A DNA stretch of 32,407 bases from Acaryochloris sp. IP29b_bin.137 (lineage in GTDB: Bacteria > Cyanobacteriota > Cyanobacteriia > Thermosynechococcales > Thermosynechococcaceae): NCBI RefSeq assembly GCF_028285745.1, contig NZ_JANQOP010000066.1, positions 1-32,407 of the forward strand. The letters are read 5' to 3'. Under the pieces are notes generated by a model. It saw only the letters and a program-made list of their open reading frames with translations, was not told the origin of the DNA and made no database searches. Of this stretch, positions 18,101 to 27,379 are shown piece by piece. The position numbers and the translations under genes are program-made. The first letter of the stretch is position 1; each line of letters opens with the position of its first letter.

Positions 18101-19795
18101 GAGATTATGGCAGAAACTGATGGGCAAGGGGTTGACGTCGTCATTAACGCCCTTCCCGGTGACTTCCGTATTAAAAGTTTAGAGGCGCTAGGAACCCAAG
18201 GTCGATTTATTGAGATGGGAAAAGGTGACGGCCTAAAGCCGCACCAAATGACCCAGCTTAGACCAGGCATTCAGCACTTTAACGTTGACATGTCTAGCCT
18301 GTGTGCCCACCAGCCTGAGGTAGTCCAGTCGATACTTCTTAAAATTGCCCAACAGATCAATGCGGGGGCATGGATGCCCTTGCCCGCAACGGAATTTTCC
18401 CAAAATGATGTAATTCAAGCATTTCGGATGCTGCAGCAGTCTAAACATATAGGCAAGATTGTGGTTACCCAAAATGCAGACTTTCAGATTCCCGATCATG
18501 TCTCTGCAACCTCTCCTGAAATTGCACTAAGGTCCGACAGTACATACTTGATTACCGGTGGTTTAGGGGGGCTAGGTTTAACCACGGCTCGATGGATGGT
18601 CGATCACGGAGCCAAGCACATTGCCCTTATGAGCCGTCGGGAACCCTCAGATGCCGTTCGTGCTGAAATCAAGATTCTGGAAAACCGGGGCGTTACGATC
18701 GATCTGTTATTAGCGGATGTCGCTGACCAAGCTGCCGTGACTAAAGCTCTCAATAGCTTAGAGCAACAACAATTAGTCTTTCCAGGCGGGCTGCGGGGGA
18801 TTATACACGGTGCAGGTGTGCTGGAGGACAGCTTCATCCAGCAGATGGACTGGTCACAGTTTAAAAAAGTACTTGCTCCCAAACTTTCAGGGGCCTGGAA
18901 CCTGCATACATTAACTCGAAATAGCGATTTAGATTTCTTTGTTCTATTTTCTTCGGCAGCAGCCTTGCTCGGTTCCCCTGGGCAAGCTAATCATGCTGCG
19001 GCTAATGCCTTTCTAGACGGTCTGGCCCGCTATCGTCAACAGATGGGGTTGCCCGGTTTAAGTATCAATTGGGGTGCTTGGTCATCCGTGGGGTCGGCGC
19101 TGAAGTATCAGCAACAGGGCACTCTTCATAAACTGACGGGTGTAGAGGTGATTACCCCTGAGCAGGGACTCGCCAAGCTGGAGCAAATTTGGTCTACGTC
19201 ATCTGCCCAGGTAGGTGTTGTTCCGATTAACTGGTCGGTATTTTTAACTCAGTTTCTAGTCAACGATCTTCTGTTCTTCCAAACGGTGCAGGCTGCTCTC
19301 CCCTCCTCTGCCTCCTCGCATCAGTCCCACGTCCCTGCATCTCAACCTTTCCTGGAGCAGCTTAAAGCCACACATGCTGAACAACAACGGCAGCTTTTAG
19401 ATACCTATGTTTGTCAACAAGTTTGCTGCACGCTGGGATTTCGGGTGGAGGAACTGGACCTGAATGCTGGCTTCTTTGATTTGGGCATGGATTCGCTGAC
19501 GGCTTTGGAACTGAAGAATAATCTACAGAGTAATTTAGGACTCTCTTTACCGAGCACATTGGTGTTTGACTATCCCACCGTGGCGACACTGCTGGATTAT
19601 CTTGCAACAATGCTACTAAAAGCTGAGATCAAACCTGCTTCAGCCTCTGCCATTCATCAGGGGCAAGGCCACATTGATACGGTAGAAAAATCAATAGAAA
19701 CATCGTCATTGCCATCGGGGAATACCTTAGCGGTACTGATGGATGAAAAGCTAGCCGATATTGAAGCGTTACTTGGCGAGGGAGACGCATCATGA
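12134..19795 (+). CDS. Type I PKS, one fully reducing C-methylating module: KS-AT-DH-CMT-ER-KR-ACP
   Basis: The 2553-residue protein opens with a short coiled-coil docking segment (18-46). KS (47-470) has Cys220, His355 and His392. AT (about 575-900) has GHSIGEY (Ser674) and SHGFHS, a malonyl-type motif. DH (about 950-1220) has His983 and Asp1147, but its first motif reads HRVFQSVLMP, with Gln for the usual Gly. The C-methyltransferase (about 1300-1615) has the SAM motif LEIGAGTGGTT and the His1522/Glu1548 pair in NVLHAT and LLEGT. A pseudo-KR (about 1620-1790) is followed by ER (about 1800-2115; GATGGIG and Tyr1848) and KR (about 2136-2330; [10 protein letters not shown], Ser2274). The KR has His2287 where Tyr is expected. 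ACP Ser is 2454 (GMDSLTAL). It should extend the enoyl starter by two carbons, methylate the alpha carbon and reduce the beta carbon fully. A GGGAG site overlaps the end of the upstream gene, and the stop overlaps the next ATG (ATGA), so translation is coupled. Confidence 0.96.
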   Translation: MIQSRSSKSIPSSENQSKNYRSLLREATIQIRKLRTQLDNIEKRQAEPIAIVGMACRFPGEANTPEAYWDLLRNGVDTVGKVPTQRWDIDAYYDPDPAAPGKMYTRSGSFINHVDQFDPQFFGISPREAHSLDPQQRLLLEVSHNALENAGIPAFDQKGSATGVFVGLCFDDYAQRSVRSSNPALIDAFSSLGNTRSVAAGRIAYVFGFQGPTMQLDTTCSSSLLAIHLACQSLRNGECNLALAGGVNLMLSPEAAIGFCKLQALAPDGRCKTFDAAADGYGRGEGCGVVVLKRMSDAVHDRDNILALIKGSAVNHDGSSNGLTAPNGAAQTAVIRQALSNARLDPEQIQYVEAHGTGTSLGDPIELIALDQALDGRSDPLLVGSVKTNFGHLEAAAGVAGLMKVILALQHQQIPPHLHLNTPNSFIPWERLAIQVPTQLTPWPETSEPKRAGLSSFGMSGTNVHLILEEAVSAEAAPLENPFCANPERSLHLLTLSARSESALKSLALQYQAWLMESKSDSADICVTSNTGRSHFTHRLAVSAANIPQLGQQLNHAIEQRFSHNLLQPVSSHHPKIGFLFTGQGSQYVRMGQELFETEPVFQDAIHRCAEILEKDNIPLLKLLYPALESSTLPSKYSIHDTTITQPALFALEYALAKLWQFWGIEPDYVLGHSIGEYAAACIAGVFSLEDGLRLIAARGRLMQSLPEGGGMVAVMAASDPVAELLSDGVEIAAVNGPQNTVISGELSALNRVVTQLESRNYKIKWLKVSHGFHSALMEPILAEFQQIAQAIQYRQPNIDFISSVTGQSMATEIGEPSYWVNQIRQPVQFSLAMDTLANENCKIFIEIGPRPTLVSMGQLCIPAEDSQWLPSLSPAKVQNDVRSEKTDWQTLTSTLSRLYEAGCSINWANFNRNCSRKTVLLPSYPFQRKRYWLETASESSPPNLTSTIQYPLLGQQLSLAGDTVRCYTSFLQWDNPLIWQDHRVFQSVLMPAAAYLEMVLAAGREIYQDASYEVTNVSLLKGLWLSESNSIHLQTLVNRQELDQYSFEIHSRHENDWVQHSTGNIQSSSAQTNLPGLNFKAIQHRLTNTLSSEQFYERCVARGIEYGPSFRAVQQVWLGDGEALAQVALTPSSTVLQFQMHPVLLDAGLQLAGATLEESLTPYLPVAVERFYCCQAPEAAWIYAQKRHQAVAQPVIDVTWVDAQHQTVAVLQGLTLQAVESPNHPTQWFHQVVWENQPLPLAPGAFLVSPQAVSDAIASQFTQLVQQPDFLTYQDLQTELNTLTLAYIIQAFSQLGWTPQSNRHYTSKELAHILGIVSRHQKLFNHCLILLQKAHVLTTVNGLWQVPNELPHINLRDLEERLQEKQLLSTELSLLQRCGTKLASVFQGQVNPLDLLFPQGNLTDLAQLYQSSVGAQAMNQLLRRAIATAIAHVPLDRPLRVLEIGAGTGGTTSQILPLLADLSHPVTYIFTDISSRFTRAARDQFQKFLFTEYKLLDIEQSPVAQGYKPDFDLVIAANVLHATADIQQTLNHVRELLAPGGQLFLLEGTQPMAWVDLIFGLTSGWWRFNDHDLRQDHPLLSVSQWHSVLKEVGFNEVVALKTDDTSQEFAQTVIIAQSETATLNHWYLLGNLSSIRPLASRLETQHQITRTFDAALLDMAEFLPELETINSFVYILPSVIEDHVVEVTENICRQMLSLVQALTHHSEPPRLYVVSVENTRASCLSKSSLWGFVQTLQMEHPELHCTHLQVDNLDNLVAELLSASPETQVKFTTGVRQVARLESFTEDLSRNPFQNSPIHLVTTQTGTLNGLQWKNTQVRQPQANEVTIRVQATGLNFKDVLIAMGQYPEAAPLGSECVGVVIEVGADVSDLQPGQLVMAIAYGSFSRFVNVHRNLVTPVPPNVTITEAATLPVVFSATYYGLFYLAKLQPGERLLLHGATGGIGQAAIQIAQQVGAEIFATASPDKWDALKALGVSHIMESRSLGFADEIMAETDGQGVDVVINALPGDFRIKSLEALGTQGRFIEMGKGDGLKPHQMTQLRPGIQHFNVDMSSLCAHQPEVVQSILLKIAQQINAGAWMPLPATEFSQNDVIQAFRMLQQSKHIGKIVVTQNADFQIPDHVSATSPEIALRSDSTYLITGGLGGLGLTTARWMVDHGAKHIALMSRREPSDAVRAEIKILENRGVTIDLLLADVADQAAVTKALNSLEQQQLVFPGGLRGIIHGAGVLEDSFIQQMDWSQFKKVLAPKLSGAWNLHTLTRNSDLDFFVLFSSAAALLGSPGQANHAAANAFLDGLARYRQQMGLPGLSINWGAWSSVGSALKYQQQGTLHKLTGVEVITPEQGLAKLEQIWSTSSAQVGVVPINWSVFLTQFLVNDLLFFQTVQAALPSSASSHQSHVPASQPFLEQLKATHAEQQRQLLDTYVCQQVCCTLGFRVEELDLNAGFFDLGMDSLTALELKNNLQSNLGLSLPSTLVFDYPTVATLLDYLATMLLKAEIKPASASAIHQGQGHIDTVEKSIETSSLPSGNTLAVLMDEKLADIEALLGEGDAS

Positions 19796-22700
19796 GTAAC
19801 CCGTCTCTTCAGGACCACAGCAGCACTAATGACCAGCGCATGGCTCGTGCTCTACAAGCGATTGAAAAATTGCAGGCTAAACTCATCACCGTTGAATCTG
19901 CTCGTACCGAGCCTATTGCCATCGTGGGCATAGGCTGTCGATTCCCAGGAGAGGCGGATAGCCCAGAGGCGTTTTGGCAACTGTTGAAACAGGGGCGGGA
20001 CGCGATTACCGAAGTTCCAAGCGATCGCTGGGATGCCGATGCCTACTACGACCCTAATCCTGATGCACCGGGCAAGATCGTCACCCGTAACGGTGGCTTT
20101 GTAGGGCACCTCCAGGAGTTCGATGCCGCTTTCTTTGGCCTCTCACCTCGGGAAGCAGTCAGCGTCGATCCGCAGCAGCGCTTACTGCTAGAGGTGAGCT
20201 GGGAGGCGATGGAGCACGGAAGCATGGTGCCTGACCAGTGGCGCTCTCGACCTGTGGGTGTATTTGTCGGCATCAGCAGCAACGACTATTCCCAGCATCT
20301 TTCGCAACGGCCTGACACCGATATTGATGCCTACCTAGCCACCGGCAACGCCCACAGCGTTGCGGCAGGGCGACTGTCCTATAGCCTCGGGTTCACCGGG
20401 CCGAGCTTAGTGGTGGATACGGCCTGCTCGTCCTCTCTCGTGGCGGTGCATCTTGCTTGTCAGAGTTTGCGCAACCAAAACTGCGAGGTGGCTCTTGCAG
20501 GGGGCGTCAATCGCATTCTGGCCCCAGAATATAGTATTACCTTCTCTAAGGCCCATATGCTGGCCCCGGATGGTCGCTGTAAAACCTTTGACGCGGCGGC
20601 TGATGGCTTTGCGCGGGGTGAAGGCTGTGGCGTTGTGGTCCTCAAGCGGCTTTCGGATGCAGTGGCCCAGGGAGATCGCGTCCTAGCGCTCATTCGCGGC
20701 AGTGCCGTCAACCAGGATGGACCCAGTAGTGGTTTAACGGTCCCCCACGGTCCTTCGCAACAGGCTGTGATTCGTCAGGCTTTAGATAACGCTGGAGTAG
20801 AACCAGGGCAAATCAGCTATATTGAAGCCCACGGCACTGGAACTGCGCTAGGCGACCCCATTGAAGTGGGAGCATTGGGTGCTGTATTTGGCTCTAACCA
20901 TACTGAGCAGCAACCGCTCCACCTTGGCTCGGTGAAAACCAATATCGGCCACCTAGAGGCAGCGGCTGGCATTGCGGGGCTAATCAAGGTGGTGCTGTCA
21001 ATGCAGTATCAAACCCTACCGCCTCATCTCCATTTCAACGAACCCAGTCCCCATATTGATTGGTCGGCATTGCCCATTCAGGTCACCCAGCAGTCGCTTG
21101 CTTGGCCTGCTGCCCCAACTTCGGAAGCCAAGCAGGCAAACCGATTCGCAGGCGTTAGCTCCTTTGGCTTCAGCGGCACCAATGCCCATGTCGTCATTGA
21201 GTCGGCCACTCCTTCAGCGTCTGTGCCCGTTCAGTCGCAAACAGGACCTCCCTATCTGCTGACCCTGTCTGCTAGGGATCCAGAGGCGCTGCAGGCGTTA
21301 GCTCATCGCTATGTAGACCACCTCACTCAGCCAGAGATCGCCCTTAAGGATCTGTGCTGGAGCGCTTGGGCCTTGCGATCTCACCATCCTTACCGCCTCG
21401 CCATTGTCGCTGACTCTCTTGAAAACGCCCAGGCTCAGCTCAGCGCCTTTGCGGAGGATCAAGCTCCTCAAGCCATCACTGACAAGGCCAGCCAGCGTCC
21501 GCTTAAAATTGCCTTTCTGTTCACGGGGCAAGGGGCGCAGTACGTCAATATGGGCCGCCAGCTTTACGAAAGTGAACCTGTGTTCCGAGAGACTATTGAG
21601 CACTGCGCTGAGGTTCTTACTGCGGAAAGTATTGACCTAATCAAGCTACTTTATCCAGAAGAGAACCAACAGGAATCCGGGACATTTCTCAATCAAACGG
21701 CTAATACCCAACCTGCGCTGTTTGCGATCGCCTATGCCCTCACTGAACTTTGGCGGTCCTGGGGCGTTCAGCCCATCGGTGTTTTGGGCCATAGCATTGG
21801 CGAGTATGCAGCAGCCTGTGCGGCTGGGGTTATGGACTGGGACGCTGGACTAAAGCTGATTGCAGCCCGAGGACGACTGATGCAGGCGCTGCCCAGCGGC
21901 GGCATGGCGGCAGTGATCGCCTCACCGGAACAGGTTGAGCCTTATCTGAACGATGGCGTTGCGATCGCGGCTGAGAACGGTCCCACTAGCACCGTTCTCT
22001 CTGGTGATCAGGTTGCTCTAAATCAGGTCCTGGAGTCCCTAGAAAAACAAGGGATGCAAACCAAACACCTTCAAGTGTCTCATGGCTTCCACTCTCATCT
22101 GATGGAGCCAATGCTTGAAGATTTTGAGGCCATTGCTGAAAAGGTTCAATTCCAGCGCCCCAAGGTCGAGATGATTTCCACGGTGACGGGGCAACCCATT
22201 GGTGAAGAAATCACTCAGGCTGACTATTGGGTTCGCCATATACGTCAGCCCGTCAAGTTTTGGCAGGGAATAGATCGCCTTGCAAACAATAACTACGACA
22301 TTCTGCTTGAAATTGGACCCAAGCCGACGCTGATTGCGTTGGGACAAGGGTGTTTACCGGATCGTTCTGGGAAATGGTTGCCGAGCCTGTGGCCGAAACG
22401 CGATCGCTTCCCCTCAGATCATCATACAATGTTGGCTAGTCTCGGACAGCTTTACGTATCAGGTGCTCCAGCTCGGTGGCCCGATGAAACCGGTCAACGA
22501 GTTTCATTACCCACCTACCCATTTCAGCGACAGCGATATTGGATTGATATTGAGACTTGCAATGCTCAACGACAGACTCAGCAACATCCAATTTTAGGGG
22601 AGCGATTAAATCTCGCCCGAAGTGAATCCATTGTCTTTGAGGGTGAAATTAGCTCTACCCTGGTGCCTTTTCTAGAGGAGCATCAGGTATTTGGAATTCC

Positions 22701-25700
22701 AGTCCTACCTGCGGTGGGCTACCTAGAAATGGTTTTAGCTGCTGCAGATAGCGCAGATGCGGGTCTCACTGCGATCACTTTCCAGAATGCGCTATTGCTC
22801 GATCAACCCAAAACAGTTCAACTGATTCTTTCGCCCGGAACTAAACATCAAAGATTTGAAATATTCAGCCTGTCTGCTAAGAAAGAGTGGGTTCTACATG
22901 CCAGTGGTCACTTAATACCCGCTCCTCATCAGGCACATCAGGAAGAACCATTTACCTTAATGGAAATGCAGGCTGTCTGCTCAGAGGAGAAATCTGTTAC
23001 CCACTGCTACGAGTGGTTATCGATGCGAAGGATAACCTACGGTGAGAACTTCCGTGCCCTGAAGCAGATTTGGATAGGCGATAATCAAGCGTTGAGTCGC
23101 CTCCAACTGCCACCAGCTCTATCGTCTACGCTGGCAGACTATCAACTACACCCGGTTCTCCTAGATGCTTGCCTACAAAGTATTGCTGCCATATTCATTG
23201 ACTTAACTCAAACTGATACTTATTTACCCGCAGCAGTGGAATTGGTTTCCATTACAGGGCAAATAGCTTCTGAACTATGGAGTCATATTCAGGTCAAGAG
23301 ACGAGAGAACTATCTTCTTGCAGATATTCATTTGTGGACGATCACTGGTGACTATCTCGGCATTATTAAGGGGCTCCAGCTTCAGCCTGCCAGTGTTGAG
23401 CGCATACTTGGCTCTAATGCGACCCTAGAAGACTCACTGGAAAACTGGTTTTACAAACTTGATTGGAAGGTTGAACCACTGACTCAGTTGGCGTCATCCA
23501 CTACAATCATCCAGAAAATTTATCCATATTATTCTGCAGCTCTGACTGAACCTGCGATTCAGAGATACCAAAACTTATTGCCCAAATTAGAAAATCTGAG
23601 TTTGGGGTATATGGTGACGGCGCTAAACATTCTCAACGGTGTCGAAACCCTTCCTACAGAATTTGATGTTGCTGAATTAATAGATCAGGGGAATGTTGAC
23701 CCTCGGCAAAAACGATTATTCCAGCACCTACTGGAATTAGTTGTCAACCATCCACCTTATGAGGGTGGACAGCAACAGGTTATCTCACAATCGGAAACAT
23801 TACTTAGCCAGCATCCAGAAGCTAAAGCTGAACTGACTTTAATCCAGCGATGCGGAGAACATTTGGCAGGTGTTCTGCAGGGCAGTATTGATCCACTAAC
23901 GCTCCTTTTCCCAGCAGGTGATCTGTCAGACCTGACACATCTTTATCAGTCCTCACCGGGGGCTCAACTGATGAATGATTTGGTGCGGCAAGCGGTGATG
24001 GCTGCTATCGCCCCTCTATCTCGTCTCCCTCGCATTCTGGAGATCGGTGGCGGCACAGGCGGCACGACAGCCCATCTCTTGCCACATTTGGGCCAGGCTG
24101 AGTACGTTTTCACAGATATTTCTCCGCTGTTTTTGGCTAAGGCCAAGAAGCGCTTTGCTGACTATGACACCGTTCTATATCAAACGCTAGATATTGAGCA
24201 GTCTCCTGAGAGCCAAGGCTTTGAAGCCCACGCCTATGATCTGGTCATTGCCTCAAATGTACTTCATGCCACAGAAGATTTGGAGCGGACATTAGGGCAT
24301 GTGCGATCTCTTCTAACATCAGATGGTCAGTTGGTGCTCCTAGAGGGTACGCAGCCCTTAGCTTGGCTAGATCTGATCTTTGGCATGACTGAAGGCTGGT
24401 GGAAACGGCCTGAATATCCACTCCTGTCGGTTTCGCGATGGCAATCTCAGCTTCAAGCGGCTGGATTTGAGGATATCGTTGCTTTAACTCCTGATCAGGA
24501 GGCAGAAAGTATTCTAGCGCAGTCTGTCATCATCGCCACATCACCTCTGGTTAAGACAACGGCTCCACTACTGCTAGCGGCTCCCTCCAGTGAACTTGGC
24601 AAAACCCTATCAGACACGATTGATGCTCGTTTAATTGGCTTAGAGACTGATCTAACTCCACGGACTCCTATCCCAGAAACCATTGATCCACTTAGTTTTG
24701 AGGCATTTGAGACTCTGCTGGCAACGTTTGGAGATCAACAGCTAGAACAAATTATTTACTTAGTTGGTAGCCCGGAGCCAGAGGAGCCTATAGAAACTTA
24801 CACCCAACACATCCTTATGGGGCTTCTCCATCTGGTACAAACACTGACCCAAACATCAGAAGCAATGCCCAAGCTCACCCTTGTCACCCAGGGAAGTGTG
24901 GATGGATTAGGGCATCCAGCCGTAGCATCGGCCTGGGGTCTTGGTCGCGTGATCGAGCTGGAATATCCCAGCCTACATTGTTGCCGGATTGATCTTGATC
25001 CGACAATGGCTATAGCGCAACAGGTGGAGATCATTTACCGCGAGTTACAGCTAGAGCAGGAGGCGGGTGCAATCTCCTATCAGCAAAGTCAACGACGTGT
25101 TGCACGGCTAGGCCCAGCTAAACCAATTACCCCTCAAATTCCCGCAGAGCCGTTTCAGCTTACCCTCTCAAGTAAAGGAACGCCTGATAACCTCCAGATT
25201 GTTACCTCTGTTCGACAGCAACCTGGTCCTGGTGAAGTCGAAATTCAGGTTAAGGCTGCTGGCCTTAACTTCATTGATGTGCTGGATGCGCTGGGGCTAC
25301 TGCCCTTTGATCGCGATTTGCTCGGCGTCGAATGCACAGGCCAGATTGTCAGGATTGGTGAAGGAGTTGATGCGTTTCAGGTTGGCGATCCAGTGATAGC
25401 GCTGGCTCCTGGCAGCTTTCGGCAGTACATCACGGTGCCAATAGTGCTGATAGGACATCAACCCCAGACTTTAAGCACTATGGAGGCAGCGACGATTCCG
25501 ACAAACTTTTTGACCGCTGACTATGCGTTGCGTCAGGTAGCTCAACTCCAGCCAGGTGAACGAATTCTCATCCATGCCGCCGCTGGAGGGACCGGAATGG
25601 CGGCTGTAAAAATTGCCCAGCAAATCGGCGCAGAGGTATACACCACTGCCAGTCCAGGAAAATGGGAGGCATTACGAATCCAAGGGGTTACCCAGATCAT

Positions 25701-27357
25701 GAACTCTCGCACTCTGGATTTTGCTGATGAAATTATTGTCAAAACTAACGGCCAGGGCGTCAACGTGGTCCTTAGCTCGCTATCAGGTGAATTTATCCCT
25801 AAGGGACTATCAGTGCTGGCTCCACAGGGACGGTTTCTGGAAATCGGCAAGCGCGATATCTGGACAGCAGAGCAGGTTGCTGAGGTCAGACCAGATGTAG
25901 CCTATCACCTAATTGATTTGATGACGGTTGCTCACACTCAACCAGATCAGATTCAAGTGATGCTGCAGAGTCTTCAACAGCAATTTGAAGAGAAAGCGTT
26001 GACCCCGGTTCCCTATCAAGTTTTCCCGATAACTGAGGCAAGCCAAGCATTCCGTTGCATGCAGCAGGCGCAACACATTGGTAAGATAGTGCTTGATTTT
26101 GAGCCTGATCCACCCATATCCATTCAGGCCGATGCAACTTATTTGCTCACAGGGGGGCTAGGCGGGCTAGGGCTCTCAACCGCTGAATGGCTGGTGGAAC
26201 AAGGGGCACGTCATCTAGCTCTGGTGAGTCGTCGTACAGAACTTTCTGCGGATGTCACCACTGCAGTTGAACGGCTCCGACAGCAGGGGACTTCGGTGGC
26301 CCTACTCCAGGCAGATGTGGCCAATCGAGCGCAGCTAGATAGAGCCTTGGCACAGGTTCGCGATACTCTACCGCCATTGCGCGGTGTGATTCATGCTGCT
26401 GGAATCCTAGAAGATGGGGTATTGCAGCAGCTTACTTGGGAACAGATGCAAACTGTACTCGCACCTAAAATTTGGGGCGCGTGGAATCTCCATGAGCTGA
26501 CAAAAAAGCAATCCCTCGATTTGTTTGTCCTATATTCATCGGCAGCCGCATTGCTGGGTTCTCCGGGTCAGGGCAGCCATGTGGCAGCCAACAGCTTCTT
26601 AGATGCGCTGGCTCACCATCGGCGACAGTTAGGGTTACCAGCATTGAGCATTAATTGGGGACCTTGGTCTGAGGTAGGTTCGGCTGCTACAAGAGTTATT
26701 CACAAGCAGATGCAGGCGAAAGGGGTAGGAGCGATTACATCTTATCAAGGTAAGCAAGCTCTCTCTCAATTGTTTTACAAAAACACTTTATCCCAGGTAG
26801 GTGTCATCCCAATTCACTGGTCTCGGTTCCGTATGAGTGTCAATCGTGATTCGTTCTTTACTAACTTTAACCAGCCAGAATTTAGTCAGTTCCCATCTGG
26901 TCAGACTCCTGCTCAAAAGTCACAGGCCGACTGGCGATTTATACTCCAGACACTACCTCATCGACAACGTACTGGATTTATAGCTCAGGAGCTCCAGATT
27001 GAAGTTGCCAAGATATTGGGGTTGCCTAGTTCTCAAAATCTTGACCCCGTGACCAGCTTTTTTGATATGGGCATGGATTCCTTGATGGCTGTTGAGTTGA
27101 AGAACCAGTTGGATCTTCATCTTGGCACTCCTGTTGCATCTACTGATATCTTTGAATTCCCGAATATACGTGCTTTAGCGACTCATTTGGTTGAGACCCT
27201 AGATGTGCCTACCTCTCCAATTGATTCTGACAAAGCTGCAGCGCAATTCCTAGCAGTCGAGCAGTCACCTTTGACTGAGCCGAGCCTTGCAGCTGATGCT
27301 GCTTCAGATATTGAACAAGAGTTAGACGCCATTGAGACCCTATTAGGTCGGTCATAA
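19792..27357 (+). CDS. Type I PKS, second fully reducing C-methylating module: KS-AT-DH-CMT-ER-KR-ACP
   Basis: This 2521-residue paralogue of the preceding PKS has the same domain order. After an N-terminal helix (15-40), KS (41-470) has Cys212, His347 and His387. AT has Ser668 in GHSIGEY and the malonyl-type SHGFHS (763-768). DH has an intact [10 protein letters not shown] (His964) and Asp1125. The methyltransferase has [11 protein letters not shown] (1416-1426) and the His1492/Glu1518 pair. ER (about 1790-2100) has AAAGGTG, with Leu1837 where the preceding module has Tyr. KR (about 2115-2310) has [10 protein letters not shown], Ser2250 and His2263 in place of the catalytic Tyr. ACP Ser is 2430 in [10 protein letters not shown], and the tail [13 protein letters not shown] is a likely docking helix. 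It should add a second two-carbon unit with an alpha-methyl group and full reduction. GAGGGAGA lies just before the ATG, which overlaps the upstream stop by four bases. The next gene starts 22 bases after its stop. Confidence 0.96.
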   Translation: MSNPSLQDHSSTNDQRMARALQAIEKLQAKLITVESARTEPIAIVGIGCRFPGEADSPEAFWQLLKQGRDAITEVPSDRWDADAYYDPNPDAPGKIVTRNGGFVGHLQEFDAAFFGLSPREAVSVDPQQRLLLEVSWEAMEHGSMVPDQWRSRPVGVFVGISSNDYSQHLSQRPDTDIDAYLATGNAHSVAAGRLSYSLGFTGPSLVVDTACSSSLVAVHLACQSLRNQNCEVALAGGVNRILAPEYSITFSKAHMLAPDGRCKTFDAAADGFARGEGCGVVVLKRLSDAVAQGDRVLALIRGSAVNQDGPSSGLTVPHGPSQQAVIRQALDNAGVEPGQISYIEAHGTGTALGDPIEVGALGAVFGSNHTEQQPLHLGSVKTNIGHLEAAAGIAGLIKVVLSMQYQTLPPHLHFNEPSPHIDWSALPIQVTQQSLAWPAAPTSEAKQANRFAGVSSFGFSGTNAHVVIESATPSASVPVQSQTGPPYLLTLSARDPEALQALAHRYVDHLTQPEIALKDLCWSAWALRSHHPYRLAIVADSLENAQAQLSAFAEDQAPQAITDKASQRPLKIAFLFTGQGAQYVNMGRQLYESEPVFRETIEHCAEVLTAESIDLIKLLYPEENQQESGTFLNQTANTQPALFAIAYALTELWRSWGVQPIGVLGHSIGEYAAACAAGVMDWDAGLKLIAARGRLMQALPSGGMAAVIASPEQVEPYLNDGVAIAAENGPTSTVLSGDQVALNQVLESLEKQGMQTKHLQVSHGFHSHLMEPMLEDFEAIAEKVQFQRPKVEMISTVTGQPIGEEITQADYWVRHIRQPVKFWQGIDRLANNNYDILLEIGPKPTLIALGQGCLPDRSGKWLPSLWPKRDRFPSDHHTMLASLGQLYVSGAPARWPDETGQRVSLPTYPFQRQRYWIDIETCNAQRQTQQHPILGERLNLARSESIVFEGEISSTLVPFLEEHQVFGIPVLPAVGYLEMVLAAADSADAGLTAITFQNALLLDQPKTVQLILSPGTKHQRFEIFSLSAKKEWVLHASGHLIPAPHQAHQEEPFTLMEMQAVCSEEKSVTHCYEWLSMRRITYGENFRALKQIWIGDNQALSRLQLPPALSSTLADYQLHPVLLDACLQSIAAIFIDLTQTDTYLPAAVELVSITGQIASELWSHIQVKRRENYLLADIHLWTITGDYLGIIKGLQLQPASVERILGSNATLEDSLENWFYKLDWKVEPLTQLASSTTIIQKIYPYYSAALTEPAIQRYQNLLPKLENLSLGYMVTALNILNGVETLPTEFDVAELIDQGNVDPRQKRLFQHLLELVVNHPPYEGGQQQVISQSETLLSQHPEAKAELTLIQRCGEHLAGVLQGSIDPLTLLFPAGDLSDLTHLYQSSPGAQLMNDLVRQAVMAAIAPLSRLPRILEIGGGTGGTTAHLLPHLGQAEYVFTDISPLFLAKAKKRFADYDTVLYQTLDIEQSPESQGFEAHAYDLVIASNVLHATEDLERTLGHVRSLLTSDGQLVLLEGTQPLAWLDLIFGMTEGWWKRPEYPLLSVSRWQSQLQAAGFEDIVALTPDQEAESILAQSVIIATSPLVKTTAPLLLAAPSSELGKTLSDTIDARLIGLETDLTPRTPIPETIDPLSFEAFETLLATFGDQQLEQIIYLVGSPEPEEPIETYTQHILMGLLHLVQTLTQTSEAMPKLTLVTQGSVDGLGHPAVASAWGLGRVIELEYPSLHCCRIDLDPTMAIAQQVEIIYRELQLEQEAGAISYQQSQRRVARLGPAKPITPQIPAEPFQLTLSSKGTPDNLQIVTSVRQQPGPGEVEIQVKAAGLNFIDVLDALGLLPFDRDLLGVECTGQIVRIGEGVDAFQVGDPVIALAPGSFRQYITVPIVLIGHQPQTLSTMEAATIPTNFLTADYALRQVAQLQPGERILIHAAAGGTGMAAVKIAQQIGAEVYTTASPGKWEALRIQGVTQIMNSRTLDFADEIIVKTNGQGVNVVLSSLSGEFIPKGLSVLAPQGRFLEIGKRDIWTAEQVAEVRPDVAYHLIDLMTVAHTQPDQIQVMLQSLQQQFEEKALTPVPYQVFPITEASQAFRCMQQAQHIGKIVLDFEPDPPISIQADATYLLTGGLGGLGLSTAEWLVEQGARHLALVSRRTELSADVTTAVERLRQQGTSVALLQADVANRAQLDRALAQVRDTLPPLRGVIHAAGILEDGVLQQLTWEQMQTVLAPKIWGAWNLHELTKKQSLDLFVLYSSAAALLGSPGQGSHVAANSFLDALAHHRRQLGLPALSINWGPWSEVGSAATRVIHKQMQAKGVGAITSYQGKQALSQLFYKNTLSQVGVIPIHWSRFRMSVNRDSFFTNFNQPEFSQFPSGQTPAQKSQADWRFILQTLPHRQRTGFIAQELQIEVAKILGLPSSQNLDPVTSFFDMGMDSLMAVELKNQLDLHLGTPVASTDIFEFPNIRALATHLVETLDVPTSPIDSDKAAAQFLAVEQSPLTEPSLAADAASDIEQELDAIETLLGRS

Positions 27358-27379
27358 GTTGTTATAGAGTTTCTTTCCT

